From positions 1 to 55,416 of the forward strand of contig DASYAE010000031.1 in NCBI GenBank assembly GCA_036501535.1: a stretch of DNA of 55,416 nucleotides, read 5' to 3'. This DNA is from DASYAE01 sp036501535. GTDB taxonomy: Bacteria; Actinomycetota; Actinomycetes; Streptomycetales; Catenulisporaceae. Shown here piece after piece: positions 8,343-17,496 of this stretch; the first letter of the stretch is position 1; each line of letters starts with the position of its first letter. The notes under the pieces were generated by a model. The model saw only the letters and a program-made list of their open reading frames with translations, was not told the DNA's origin and did no database searches. Both the position numbers and the translations under genes were made by a program.

Positions 8343-9431
8343 TCACGGGGCCACTCCGACCGTGGTCAGCCCGGCGGTCTCGGGCCAGCCGAGGGCCAGG
8401 TTCATGCACTGCACCGCGCCGCCCGCGGTGCCCTTGGCGAGATTGTCCACGGCGCCCACGACGACGATCCGCCCGGCCGACTCGTCCAGCGCGACCTGAA
8501 GGTGGACCGCGTTCGACCCGAGCACGGCGGCGGTCTGCGGCCAGCGCCCGGACGGCAGCAGTTCGACGAAGGGCTCGTCGGCGTAGGCCTTCTGGTAGGC
8601 GGCGCGCAGGTCGTCAAGGGTGACCCCGGGCCTGGCGGGTGCCGAGCAGCTGGCCAGGATGCCGCGCGCCATCGGTGCCAGGACGGGAGTGAAGGACACC
8701 GACACCGCGTCACCAGCGCCGGCACTCCCGTCGGCGAGGGCGACGGCGGCGGAGAGGTTCTGCACGATCTCCGGGGTGTGCCGGTGGACGCCGCCGACCT
8801 GGTAGGCGGAGGCGTTGCTCATGACCTCGGAGCCGAGCAGGTTCGGCTTGAGCGACCTGCCGGCTCCCGAGGTTCCGGTCACCGCGGTGATGACGACCTC
8901 CGGGACGGCGAGGCCCGCAGCCAGCGCCGGGAAGAGACTCAGCGTGGAGACGGTCGGGAAGCAGCCGGGAACGGCCACCCGCTTGGTGGAGCGCAGCACA
9001 TCGCGGATGCTCGCGCGGCCTGGCGCGGCGGGCAGCTCAGGAAGGCCGTAAGGCCAGGTCCCAGCATGCGGCGAGCCATAGAAGCGCTCCCATGCGGCCG
9101 GGTCGGCGAGCCGGAAATCCGCTCCGCAGTCCACGACGAGCACGTCGGGCCCGAGCGCCTCGGCGACTGCGGCGGACTGGCCATGCGGCAGAGCGAGGAA
9201 GACCACGTCATGCCCGGCGAGAGTCCCGGCGTCGGTCGCGCCGAGCACGCGGTCCGCGAGCGGGCCGAGATGCGGCTGGTGCTCGCCGAGTGCCGAGCCG
9301 GCGTTCGACCCGGCGGTCAGCGCGCCGATCTCGGCCCGCCCGTCGAGCACGGCGGGATGGCCGAGCAGGAGCCTGAGCACCTCCCCGCCCGCATAGCCTG
9401 TCGCCCCGGCGACTGCGATCCGAATCTCCAC
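8343..9431 (-). CDS. argC: N-acetyl-gamma-glutamyl-phosphate reductase
   Basis: NADPH-dependent reduction of acetylglutamyl phosphate. The N-terminal dinucleotide fold is IRIAVAGATGYAGGEVLRLL. The catalytic cysteine is in VAVPGCFPTVS, and GTSGAGR plus VGGVHRHTPEI follow, all as in ArgC. Three in-frame starts exist: 9465-9467 (inside the promoter), ATG 9435-9437 and GTG 9429-9431. A -10 box ends 7 bp before the GTG, so a leaderless transcript starting at or near GTG 9431 is the best reading, giving 362 aa. It is the first gene of the arg operon. Confidence 0.95.
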   Translation of the reverse strand: MEIRIAVAGATGYAGGEVLRLLLGHPAVLDGRAEIGALTAGSNAGSALGEHQPHLGPLADRVLGATDAGTLAGHDVVFLALPHGQSAAVAEALGPDVLVVDCGADFRLADPAAWERFYGSPHAGTWPYGLPELPAAPGRASIRDVLRSTKRVAVPGCFPTVSTLSLFPALAAGLAVPEVVITAVTGTSGAGRSLKPNLLGSEVMSNASAYQVGGVHRHTPEIVQNLSAAVALADGSAGAGDAVSVSFTPVLAPMARGILASCSAPARPGVTLDDLRAAYQKAYADEPFVELLPSGRWPQTAAVLGSNAVHLQVALDESAGRIVVVGAVDNLAKGTAGGAVQCMNLALGWPETAGLTTVGVAP

Positions 9432-9438
9432 TCGCATG

Positions 9439-9467
9439 ATGTTACGGGATCTTGAATGAGTATGCAA
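9439..9467 (-). promoter_or_regulatory. argC promoter with embedded ARG box
   Basis: On the minus strand TTGCAT (9467-9462) and TAACAT (9444-9439) are separated by exactly 17 bp and make a good vegetative promoter. Between and across them lies TGCAT-ACTC-ATTCA (9466-9453). This matches the ArgR half-site arrangement TGAAT-N4-ATTCA with one mismatch. ArgR bound here would cover the -35 and spacer. Elements are seen directly; the regulation is inferred. Confidence 0.7.
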
Positions 9468-9503
9468 TCTTTCAATCTCGACGAACCGCCTGCAGGGGCC
9501 GGG

Positions 9504-10517
9504 CTACTGAACGATCGTGCGCGGCAGGTGTTCCGGAGAATTCAGGCAGTAGTAGAGCTGCAGGGTGTATCCGCGGCCGATGGTGACCATCGTCGGATCG
9601 AGTGCCGACCGATAGGGGTACCCGACCGGCTTCTCCGCGTCCTCGCCGTCTTCGATCGGGCACCAATGGCCGGTTGCTCCGTCCCACTCTCCGCTGGCGA
9701 CCGTCAACAGCGCATCCACCGGGCCACCGCATTCGCCGCACTCCTGTTCCTCGGGATCCGGCGGGTCCCGGAAGGTGAAGCCCGCCGGCCAGCCTCCCGC
9801 CTTCCAGCCTGGTGCCACCGCGTAGAAATCCCAGTAGCCGAACCCGTTCGTCTTGGACCACTCGTTCGCCTGCTGCTCCAGTTCTCCATCAAGCAGATGG
9901 CCCGGCGGGTACTCGAACACCTGCTCGGGGCGCAGTACGCACGGTTCCGGCACATGCTCACTCGCCTCGACGAAGGCAGGCTCGGGCGGGCTCATCAGGA
10001 CGTCCTCCACATCCCCGGATGCGCGCCATCGGAGCTGGATTTCGGAGGAACACCCTTCAAGTCCCCGGCTTGCAGCCCAAAGCACCTGCAGCAGGTCCGT
10101 CCCCTCCGGGAACGAAAGTGCAGGCGCATCGCGCGCATAGAGCTGTGCCAGCGGAATCAGCGCCGACGGCCCTGAGGGAAGCACGTTGAGCGTGCCGGCC
10201 CGAAGCCGGTCCACCATCTCCCTCTCATGCGGGGTCATAAAATCCTGGCCTGCCGCAGAGCGTGACCACGCGTCGGTGAGCAGAGCACGCTGCGTTCGAA
10301 TGTCGGCAAGCGTGGTCAGCGGCGGAGAAGCAAAGTACGGCTGAGGGCACGTCGGCCACGGCTCGTCCGCCGGCCACAGCAGCGGCCCACCGACCGAGCT
10401 GTCATGCATCGTGGGCGCACCCGCTCGGGGATGCAGGCGCGTGACGTTTCTCGCCCACGAAGCCAGTGCGGGGATGTCACCGGCTATGTCGAGGCGAAGC
10501 GGGGTGGTGCGAGTCAA
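9504..10517 (-). CDS. DUF1963/YwqG-like protein
   Basis: A 337-aa soluble protein of unknown function. The N-terminal part RLHPRAGAPTMHDSSVGGPLLWPADEPWP resembles the entry of DUF1963 proteins, which often handle 'cold' water-rich beta folds of unknown role. A CGECGG pair near residue 275 and a later Cys suggest a metal site. The start is TTG at 10515-10517, with AGGAC just upstream. It is the next gene downstream of the GyrB-like gene on the same strand, 122 bp away, so the two may be co-transcribed. No membrane segment or signal peptide is evident. Confidence 0.6.
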   Translation of the reverse strand: MTRTTPLRLDIAGDIPALASWARNVTRLHPRAGAPTMHDSSVGGPLLWPADEPWPTCPQPYFASPPLTTLADIRTQRALLTDAWSRSAAGQDFMTPHEREMVDRLRAGTLNVLPSGPSALIPLAQLYARDAPALSFPEGTDLLQVLWAASRGLEGCSSEIQLRWRASGDVEDVLMSPPEPAFVEASEHVPEPCVLRPEQVFEYPPGHLLDGELEQQANEWSKTNGFGYWDFYAVAPGWKAGGWPAGFTFRDPPDPEEQECGECGGPVDALLTVASGEWDGATGHWCPIEDGEDAEKPVGYPYRSALDPTMVTIGRGYTLQLYYCLNSPEHLPRTIVQ

Positions 10518-10639
10518 AGTCCTGTCCTCTCTTCACGAGACTCGTATCGAACCACGCTCCGCCGACGCAGCCGGCACACGAGCAGACGGAAGACCGCTGA
10601 ACACTCACGCCGCAGTGCCGGTGACCTCACTGGTGACGA

Positions 10640-11806
10640 CTACGCCGCCTCGGCACAGATCCGGCCGATGATCGCTGCGGCCTGCTTCGGATGCTCCTCC
10701 AGCCACCTGCCGAGGTGTTCCTGGACGGCCTCTCGAACGCACGCGCGCACTTCGGCGTTGCCCAGTCGGCCGCGGATGGGCCCCTGGAAGTCGGGATGCT
10801 CCAGCTTCACCGACACGACCGCGGTCAAGCCCTCGCTGAGGCGATCGGTGGCAAGGTCCGGGCTTTGCGCTGCGAGCAGCCCCTGCTCCCGCGCGTACGC
10901 GCTGACGGCAGCCTCCACTGCGTCATGGAAGCCCGCCACGTGCGGACCGCCGTCCGGAGTGGGTCGGCTGTTGGCATAGCTCCGGACCAGGTCCCGGCCG
11001 GAATCACGCCACCGCAGGGCCACCTCCATCGACCCCGCGATCCGCGCATCGTCCCGCTCGAAGCACATGATGTCCGGGTCTGGGTGAACGAGCGCCGCGG
11101 CCTGCTCGTCGAGGTAGGCGACCATCTCGCGCACACCGCCCGGAGACCGGAACCGAACGGAGCGGGGTTCGGACGGGCGGCGCTCGTCCGTGAGCGAGAT
11201 GTCCAGGTTCCTGTTGAGGAACGCCAACTCCCGGAAGCGCTGCGCCAGCACGTCGAACGAGCACTCGGTGGTCTCGAAGATGTCAGAGTCCGGCCAGAAG
11301 CTGATGGCGGTCCCGCTTCCGGCCGCCGGCCCGGCGTCGGCGGGTGCCGCGACTGCGACGCCGCGCGCGTACTGCTGTACCCGGCGAATCCCCTCGCGCT
11401 GAACTTCAGCCACCATCCAGCTCGAGAGGGCGTTGGCGACGAAGGGTCCCACGCCGCAGAGGTCGAGCACTGGATACCGCGAGCCGCCAGGTCCCTTATG
11501 GACGTTCATCTGCGTCAGCCGGGCTTCGAGGCCGGGACTCCCGGCGCACCCTGCGCCCTCGAACGGGAGGCCGGGCCCGTCGTCGGCGACGCGCACCCCG
11601 CCGCCGGGCAGGAGCGTGAAATCGGCGCGGGTCGCGCGGCCGGCCAGAACCTCGTTCACCACCAGGCCCGCGACCTCGAACACCAGCTGATGCAGACCGC
11701 GCTCCTTGGTCGAACCGATGTACATTCCGGGCCGCTTCCTGATCGCCTCCCACCCCTCCAGCACCTGGATGTCGCGGGCGTCGTACTTCGCGGGCTCCTG
11801 GCTCAC
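10640..11806 (-). CDS. GyrB-like GHKL protein without TOPRIM domain, ATPase motifs degenerate
   Basis: The 388-aa product aligns with the ATPase and transducer domains of GyrB only: YDARDIQVLEGWEAIRKRPGMYIGST at the N-terminus and SEGLTAVVSVKLEHPDF near residue 340. There is no TOPRIM domain. Key residues are lost. The Glu of FEV (E44) remains, but the Mg-binding Asn is Leu48, and the DDGRG motif reads DDGPG. The GGLHGVG lid reads DLCGVG, and the QTK loop reads PIR. It is therefore unlikely to be a working gyrase subunit. The GTG start has GGAGGGG upstream. The role is unknown; an inhibitor, resistance or regulatory function is possible. Confidence 0.75.
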   Translation of the reverse strand: MSQEPAKYDARDIQVLEGWEAIRKRPGMYIGSTKERGLHQLVFEVAGLVVNEVLAGRATRADFTLLPGGGVRVADDGPGLPFEGAGCAGSPGLEARLTQMNVHKGPGGSRYPVLDLCGVGPFVANALSSWMVAEVQREGIRRVQQYARGVAVAAPADAGPAAGSGTAISFWPDSDIFETTECSFDVLAQRFRELAFLNRNLDISLTDERRPSEPRSVRFRSPGGVREMVAYLDEQAAALVHPDPDIMCFERDDARIAGSMEVALRWRDSGRDLVRSYANSRPTPDGGPHVAGFHDAVEAAVSAYAREQGLLAAQSPDLATDRLSEGLTAVVSVKLEHPDFQGPIRGRLGNAEVRACVREAVQEHLGRWLEEHPKQAAAIIGRICAEAA

Positions 11807-12072
11807 AGTGTCCCCTCCGATGGCGTCAGCAGGCTGCCTCGATCCTAGGCTAAATCAAGGAAAACACCAGGTCAGCGCCGATATGCCAAAGCCGTGGGCG
11901 GGCTTGTGAGCGCCTGTTCGGCGGCGGTCGGCAGAGGAGCTCCGAACCTCCGCTCAAGCGCGTTCACGGTCCCCCCAGAGCCGCCCACGACGCCGTTGCG
12001 GCCGGCCCCGGGGCGCCGTATTTCAGGAATATTCCAGGACGGGCCCACCGGCAGAGAGCGCACGGGACGGCT
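11807..12072. other. intergenic region upstream of the GyrB-like gene
   Basis: No convincing coding region lies between the GyrB-like start and the pheT terminator. On the minus strand around 11850, TTGATT and TAGGAT are close together and may belong to the GyrB-like promoter, but their spacing is not canonical. The remainder is GC-rich without clear repeats. Confidence 0.3.
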
Positions 12073-12112
12073 GCGGGGCGGCGCCCGGAATCCCTCCGGT
12101 CCGCCGCCCCGC
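12073..12112 (-). terminator. pheT terminator, two-tier hairpin
   Basis: Perfect 11-bp arms GCGGGGCGGCG (12073-12083) and CGCCGCCCCGC (12102-12112) enclose a second 5-bp stem, CCGGA/TCCGG. The structure begins 18 bp beyond the pheT stop. No T-tract follows, as is common in high-GC actinobacteria. Confidence 0.75.
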
Positions 12113-12130
12113 TTGCGATCTGTCGGCGCG

Positions 12131-14626
12131 TCAGGCGCCGCGCAGGGCCGCTCCGGTGCGCTCGGAGGCCAAGGCGACCGCCGCGTCGCGGGCCTCGGTC
12201 GCCTCCTCGACGGTCAGCGTGCGGTCGGGCGCGCGGAAGCGCAGCGCATAGGCCAGCGACTTGCTTCCCTCGGCGATCCGGTCGCCGCGGTAGAGGTCGA
12301 ACAGGCGGATCGCCTCGAGCAGCGGGCCGGCGCCCTCGGCGAGCGCGGCCTGGACGGATCCGGCCGGCACCGCCTCGTCGACCACGAGCGCGACGTCCTG
12401 GGTCGCGGCCGGGAAGGTGGAGACCGACGGTCCCTGGATCGGGCCGGCCGTCTCCGTCAGCAGGGCGGACAGGTCGAGCTCCATCGCGCAGACCCGCGCC
12501 GGCAGGCCGAGGCTGGTCAGGACCTTTGGGTGCAGCTCGCCGGCGTAGCCGACCACCAGCGGGTCCTTCCCCTCGCCCCGCGCGAGAAGCAACTGCGCGC
12601 AGCGGCCCGGGTGCCACGGCGTCTGCTGCGCCTTCGCGAGCTGGAGTTCGACGCCGCAGGTGCGCGCCACCGCGCGGGCCGCCTCGATCGCGTCCGCCCA
12701 CTCGGCCGGGCGGCCCGGCCCCCACCAGCCGGCCGGCTCGCGCAGCCCGGCCAGGACGACCGCGGCGTGCTCGGGCTGGGCGGGCAGCGCGGCGGCGATG
12801 CCGACGAGCTGGGCGCCGGTCGGGCGGCCGGTGACCGGCAGCCGCGGCGGGGCGGGGGCGCCGGGTCTGGGCAGGAAGACCAGGCCGGTCTCGAACAGCG
12901 CGACGTCCGGCATGCCGCGGCCGACGTTGCGGCGCAGCGCGGCGAGCAGGCCGGGCAGCAGCGTCGTGCGAAGCAGCGGCTGCTCGTCCGAGATCGGGTT
13001 GACCAGGCGCAGCGCGATGCGGCGCGCGTCGTCGTCGGCCAGGCCGAGCTGGTCGAAGTCCTTTGACCCGACGAAGGGGTAGCAGAACACCTCGGCATAC
13101 CCGGCGTCGGCCAGCCCGCGGCCGACCCGGCGCCGCGCCCGCTGCTTGACGGTCAGGCCGCGCCCCGCCGGGACCGACGGCAGGACCGAGGGCACCCGGT
13201 CGTAGCCCTCCAGCCGGATGACCTCCTCGGCCAGGTCGTTCGGGTCGCCCAGGTCGGGGCGCCAGGACGGCGGGGTGACCCGCAGCTCGTCGCGGCCCTC
13301 GACGGTGCAGCCGATCTCCTGGAGCCGGCCGACGACCGTCTCGCGCGGATATTCCAGCCCGGCGACGCGGCCGGGCAGGTCGGCGCCGATCACGACGGGC
13401 TCGCGGCGGGCCGGGCGGGCGGACTCGACGGTCACGGCCTGTTCCGCCTCGCCCTGCCCGAGCAGCACGAGCAGGTCGACCGTGCGCTGGACCGCGGCGG
13501 CGGCCGCGTTCGGGTCGACGCCGCGCTCGAACCGGCGGGCGGCCTCGGAGGGCAGCTTGTGCCGGCGCGCGGTGCGCGAGATCGCCACCGGGTCCCAGTG
13601 CGCGGCCTCGATCAGCACGTCCGTCGTGGTCGCCTGCACCTCGGTGGACGCGCCGCCCATCACGCCGCCGAGGCCGATCGGGCCGGTGCCGTCGGTCACC
13701 ACGAGGTCCTCGGGGTCGAGCTTGCGGCGGCTGCCGTCCAGCGTCTCGAGCAGCTCGCCGGCCAGCGCCCGGCGCACGGTGATCGGGCCGGTGAGGCGGT
13801 CCGCGGCGTAGGCGTGCAGCGGCTGGCCGATCTCCAGCATCACGTAGTTGGTGATGTCGACGATCAGCGAGATCGGGCGCATCCCGGCGAGCTGGACCCG
13901 GCGCTGCATCCACAGCGGCGAGGGGGCCAGCGGGTCGATGCCGTGCACGACCCGGGCCACGAACAGGTCGCAGCCGAGCGGATCGGCCAGCCGGACCGGG
14001 TAGCCGGTGCTGGTCGGCGCCGGGGTGTCGAGCAGCGCGGGGTCGCGCAGCGAGACGCCGTAGGCGATGGCCGCCTCGCGGGCGATGCCGCGCATGGACA
14101 GGCAGTAGCCGCGGTCCGCGGTCACCGCGATGTCCAGCACCTCGTCGCGCACCCCGAGCAGCTCGACCGCGTCGGTGCCCGGCTGGCACTCGTCCGGCAG
14201 CACGATGATGCCCTCGTGGTCGTCGCCGAGGCCGAGCTCGCGGGCCGAGCAGATCATGCCGTCGGAGATGTGGCCGTAGGTCGAGCGGGCGGAGATCTTG
14301 AACTCGCCCGGCAGCACCGCGCCGGGCAGCGCGGCGACCACCTTGTCGCCGGTGCCGAAGTTGCGCGCGCCGCAGATGATGCCGCGGGTCTCCTCGGGGC
14401 GCGGGCCGACCTGGACCTGGCAGAACCGGATCGGCTTCTTGAAGCCGGTCAGCTCCTCGATCTCGAGCACGTACCCGACCACCACCGGACCGCTCAGGCC
14501 GACCCCGGAGCGGTGCACGGTCTCGACCTCGAAGCCGGCCCGGATCAGCCGCTCGGCCACGGACCAGCCGGCGGCGTCCTGCGGCAGGTCGACGTACTCG
14601 CGCAGCCAGCTGAGCGGGACGCGCAT
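12131..14626 (-). CDS. pheT: phenylalanyl-tRNA synthetase beta subunit
   Basis: The 831-aa beta chain of the alpha2-beta2 PheRS. It starts MRVPLSWLREYVDLP and contains the tRNA-binding EMAP-like domain (residues ~40-150, ICSARELGLGDDHEGIIVLP) and B3/B4 editing domains (residues ~210-380). B5 follows, with GCTVEGRDELRVTPPSWRPDL near 450. The C-terminal FDX-ACB domain begins around SVSTFPAATQDVALVVDE. The ATG overlaps the pheS TGA by one base (TGATG), so the subunits are coupled. A strong hairpin follows. Confidence 0.97.
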   Translation of the reverse strand: MRVPLSWLREYVDLPQDAAGWSVAERLIRAGFEVETVHRSGVGLSGPVVVGYVLEIEELTGFKKPIRFCQVQVGPRPEETRGIICGARNFGTGDKVVAALPGAVLPGEFKISARSTYGHISDGMICSARELGLGDDHEGIIVLPDECQPGTDAVELLGVRDEVLDIAVTADRGYCLSMRGIAREAAIAYGVSLRDPALLDTPAPTSTGYPVRLADPLGCDLFVARVVHGIDPLAPSPLWMQRRVQLAGMRPISLIVDITNYVMLEIGQPLHAYAADRLTGPITVRRALAGELLETLDGSRRKLDPEDLVVTDGTGPIGLGGVMGGASTEVQATTTDVLIEAAHWDPVAISRTARRHKLPSEAARRFERGVDPNAAAAAVQRTVDLLVLLGQGEAEQAVTVESARPARREPVVIGADLPGRVAGLEYPRETVVGRLQEIGCTVEGRDELRVTPPSWRPDLGDPNDLAEEVIRLEGYDRVPSVLPSVPAGRGLTVKQRARRRVGRGLADAGYAEVFCYPFVGSKDFDQLGLADDDARRIALRLVNPISDEQPLLRTTLLPGLLAALRRNVGRGMPDVALFETGLVFLPRPGAPAPPRLPVTGRPTGAQLVGIAAALPAQPEHAAVVLAGLREPAGWWGPGRPAEWADAIEAARAVARTCGVELQLAKAQQTPWHPGRCAQLLLARGEGKDPLVVGYAGELHPKVLTSLGLPARVCAMELDLSALLTETAGPIQGPSVSTFPAATQDVALVVDEAVPAGSVQAALAEGAGPLLEAIRLFDLYRGDRIAEGSKSLAYALRFRAPDRTLTVEEATEARDAAVALASERTGAALRGA

Positions 14627-15759
14627 CAGACCTCCACCCCGAACGGGAGGGTGAAGCGCTGGTCACCCTCGACGATGTCGTGCATGTCGGCCACGCGGTG
14701 CCGGAACATCAGGGTCCGGTCCAGGCCCATGCCGAAGGCGAAGCCGCTGTAGCGGTCCGGGTCGATCCCCACCGCGCGCAGCACGCGCGGGTTGACGATG
14801 CCGCAGCCGCCCCACTCGATCCAGCCCTCGGAGTTGCAGGTGCGGCAGGGCCGGTCCGGGTTGCCGACCGACTCGCCCCGGCACACGAAGCAGAGCAGGT
14901 CCATCTCCGCGCTCGGCTCGGTGAACGGGAAGTAGTTCGGCCGCAGCCGGGTGGTGATGCCCTTGCCGAACATGGAGGTGGCGAAGTGGTCGAGGGTGCC
15001 CTTGAGGTGCGCCATGGTGATGCCCGAGTCGACGGCGAGGCCCTCGATCTGGTGGAAGACCGGGGTGTGCGTCGCGTCGAGCGCGTCGGTGCGGTAGACG
15101 CGGCCGGGGCAGATGACGTAGACCGGCAGCTCGCGGCCGAGCAGCGAGCGGATCTGGACCGGCGAGGTGTGCGTGCGCAGCAGCAGCGAGTCGGTGGCGT
15201 TGGCCCCCTCGCGCTCCCCGGGGGTCTCGATGAAGAACGTGTCCTGCAGGGATCGGGCCGGGTGGTCGCGGTGGATGTTCAGCGCGTCGAAGTTCATCCA
15301 TTCGGACTCGACCTCGGGCCCCTCGGCGACCTCCCAGCCGATCGCCGTGAACACGTCTGCGACGCGCTCCTGCAGCGTGGTGATCGGGTGCCTGGCGCCG
15401 CGTGGCGCGCGATCCCACGGGAGGGTCACATCGACGTCCTCCTCGATCAGGACGCGCGCGTCACGGTCGGCCTCGAGCTCGGTCTGCCGCGCCGCCACGG
15501 CGGCGTTGACCGCCGCACGGGCCTGGCCGACCCGCTTGCCGGCCTCCGCCTTGGCGGCCGGGGGAAGCGCGCCGATCTCCCGGTTGGCCAGGGCCAGCGG
15601 GGACTTGTCGCCGGCGTGCGCGATCTTCGCCTCGTGCAGCGCCGGCAGGTCGGCGGCGGCCGCGACCGCGGCCAGCGCGGCGTCCCGGGCGCCCTCGACC
15701 GCCTCGGGCTTGAGCACGTCGACCTGCACCGGGTCGAACGTCTTGTTGGGTGCTGACAT
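14626..15759 (-). CDS. pheS: phenylalanyl-tRNA synthetase alpha subunit
   Basis: Catalytic alpha chain, 377 aa. An N-terminal coiled-coil region (residues ~15-95) is followed by the class II core. Motif 2 is around HTSPVQIRSL and RVYRTDALDATHTPVFHQIEG, and motif 3 is GFAFGMGLDRTLMFRH. A CFVCRGE...CRTC segment gives a Cys cluster. The ATG at 15757-15759 (MSAPNKTF) has GGAAG upstream. An in-frame longer reading adds an Arg/Pro-rich leader and is rejected. Confidence 0.97.
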   Translation of the reverse strand: MSAPNKTFDPVQVDVLKPEAVEGARDAALAAVAAAADLPALHEAKIAHAGDKSPLALANREIGALPPAAKAEAGKRVGQARAAVNAAVAARQTELEADRDARVLIEEDVDVTLPWDRAPRGARHPITTLQERVADVFTAIGWEVAEGPEVESEWMNFDALNIHRDHPARSLQDTFFIETPGEREGANATDSLLLRTHTSPVQIRSLLGRELPVYVICPGRVYRTDALDATHTPVFHQIEGLAVDSGITMAHLKGTLDHFATSMFGKGITTRLRPNYFPFTEPSAEMDLLCFVCRGESVGNPDRPCRTCNSEGWIEWGGCGIVNPRVLRAVGIDPDRYSGFAFGMGLDRTLMFRHRVADMHDIVEGDQRFTLPFGVEV

Positions 15760-15954
15760 CCGGTCTACTTCCGCTCTTCCGCGTCGGGGGCGACGCGCTC
15801 GGTTCGGGGTCGGCCTCGCGGGCGGGGCGGGACGGGACCATGCGCGCACCGGAAAGCTTAGGCGGTGCGCAGCGGGGGACGCCCGCGGCCTGAGGCGTGA
15901 CGCGCACTGCCGACCGTCTTCGTGTGTCGGGCCGTGTCGAGTTCTGACGCCCGC

Positions 15955-17214
15955 TCAGGCGGCGGGCACGGTAAATCGGAACCGGGCGCCGCCGGCCGGG
16001 GAGCGTCCCACCGAGACGGTGCCGCCGTGCGCCTCGATGACTCCCTTGACGATGTACAGGCCGAGTCCCGTGCCGCCGCGGCGGTTGCCGCGCCAGAACC
16101 GCGTGAAGACCCGCCCCAGCATCTCCTCGGGGATGCCGGGCCCCTCGTCGTCCACGGTCACCGCCACCATGCCCGTCGTTCTCTCCCCTGTCTCACGGTC
16201 GCCGAACCGGGCCGCCTCTGCTGCTGCGTGGGGCGGCTCCTCCTGGCTGACCGTGACGATGATACTGCCCTCACCGTGCCGCACCGCGTTCTCCAACAGG
16301 TTGGACAGCACCTGGCGCAGCTTGTCCGGGTCCACCCACGCCGGCGGGACCGCTGCGCCGCTGATCGTGAAGCGCTCCTCCGGGTGCCCGGCCGCGACCA
16401 TCCCGGCGAGCTCGACCCGCACCAGCTCGCACACGTCCACCGGGATGCGCGCAAGCTGGAGCCGGCCGGAGTCGATCCGGGCGATGTCGAGCAGTTCCGT
16501 GATCAGCCGGGTGACCCGGTCGGCGTCCGCGTCGACGGTCTCGAGCATCAGCTTGCGCTGATCGTCGGTGAACCGCTCCCACTTGGCCAGCAGCGTCGCG
16601 GTGAAGCCCTTGACGCTGGTCAGCGGCGAGCGCAGCTCGTGCGCGACGGTCGCGATCAGGTCCGAGTGGCGGCGCTCGGCGCGGGTCCTGGCCGAGGTGT
16701 CGCGCAGGCCGACCACCACCCGGACGACCGCGTCGCCCTCGCGCACGAAACTCGCGGTGGCCAGGACGTCGCGCCCGCCGGGCAGCAGCAGGTGGGTCTC
16801 GGGCTGGCCGCGGCGGATGGACAGGCCGCCGTACGGATCCGTGTGCAACCACCAGCGCCGCCCCTCCAGCTCCTCCAGCGGCAGCGCCTCCTCCAGCGGC
16901 GTGCCCAGCGCGCCGGCCGGGTCGATGCCGGTGATCCGGGCCGCGGCCTGGTTGAACACGACCACCGTGCCGCACGCGTCGGCCGCCACCACGCCGTCCG
17001 GCAGATCGTCGAAGCTTGGCAGCGACTCCATGGGAGGCATCTCCAGGGGCGTCGTCGCGGCAGACGCCGACTCGGTCCGGGCGGGCACGACCGCCGGCGC
17101 GGCGGCGCCGCGGGCGCCGGCCGCCTGTCGCTCCTGCGCGCGATAGCCGGGCGCGCCGTCGGAGGGACCGGCGACTTCTTCGTCCGCCTGGTCGATCGTG
17201 CCGCTCTTGTCCAA
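15955..17214 (-). CDS. PAS-domain sensor histidine kinase
   Basis: A 419-aa kinase with no membrane segment, so probably cytosolic. Residues ~1-65 are a disordered Ala-rich leader. A PAS domain follows (~65-175, LPDGVVAADACGTVVVFNQAAARITG), then HisKA with the phospho-acceptor in VAHELRSPLTS. The HATPase domain has the N box NLLENAVRHG, G1 DDEGPGIPEE and G2 GGTGLGLYIVKG. The TTG start at 17212-17214 is supported by AGGAAGGGG about 8 bp upstream. No response regulator is adjacent, so its partner is unknown. It follows the rRNA methyltransferase gene on the same strand. Confidence 0.9.
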   Translation of the reverse strand: MDKSGTIDQADEEVAGPSDGAPGYRAQERQAAGARGAAAPAVVPARTESASAATTPLEMPPMESLPSFDDLPDGVVAADACGTVVVFNQAAARITGIDPAGALGTPLEEALPLEELEGRRWWLHTDPYGGLSIRRGQPETHLLLPGGRDVLATASFVREGDAVVRVVVGLRDTSARTRAERRHSDLIATVAHELRSPLTSVKGFTATLLAKWERFTDDQRKLMLETVDADADRVTRLITELLDIARIDSGRLQLARIPVDVCELVRVELAGMVAAGHPEERFTISGAAVPPAWVDPDKLRQVLSNLLENAVRHGEGSIIVTVSQEEPPHAAAEAARFGDRETGERTTGMVAVTVDDEGPGIPEEMLGRVFTRFWRGNRRGGTGLGLYIVKGVIEAHGGTVSVGRSPAGGARFRFTVPAA

Positions 17215-17496
17215 GCCCCGCGCCCCTTCCTCGTATCGGGTCTGGCGCCCGCGCCGGTTCCGGGATGGGGTACGCGGGGAAGGACGTCTTGCGTCCTTCA
17301 GGGGTCATCTTTCCCACAGAGACTGCAATTGCGCCAGAGTCGGAGCCGCACCAGCATCGATACGCCGCCGTATGCCTCCGGATGCGCGCAGGTACGGGCG
17401 CTGTGCCGCCCCGCACTGTGCTGCGATGCTGTATCGCCCTACGAACACCCGGCGGCCGCGAAAGTCGGACGGACTCGGACTGGGCGTTTCAGCTGG

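Noticed and set aside
12131..14666. 900-residue alternative frame over pheT
   Set aside because: Low-complexity Arg/Pro/Ala sequence on the same strand as clear PheT; a GC-driven shadow.
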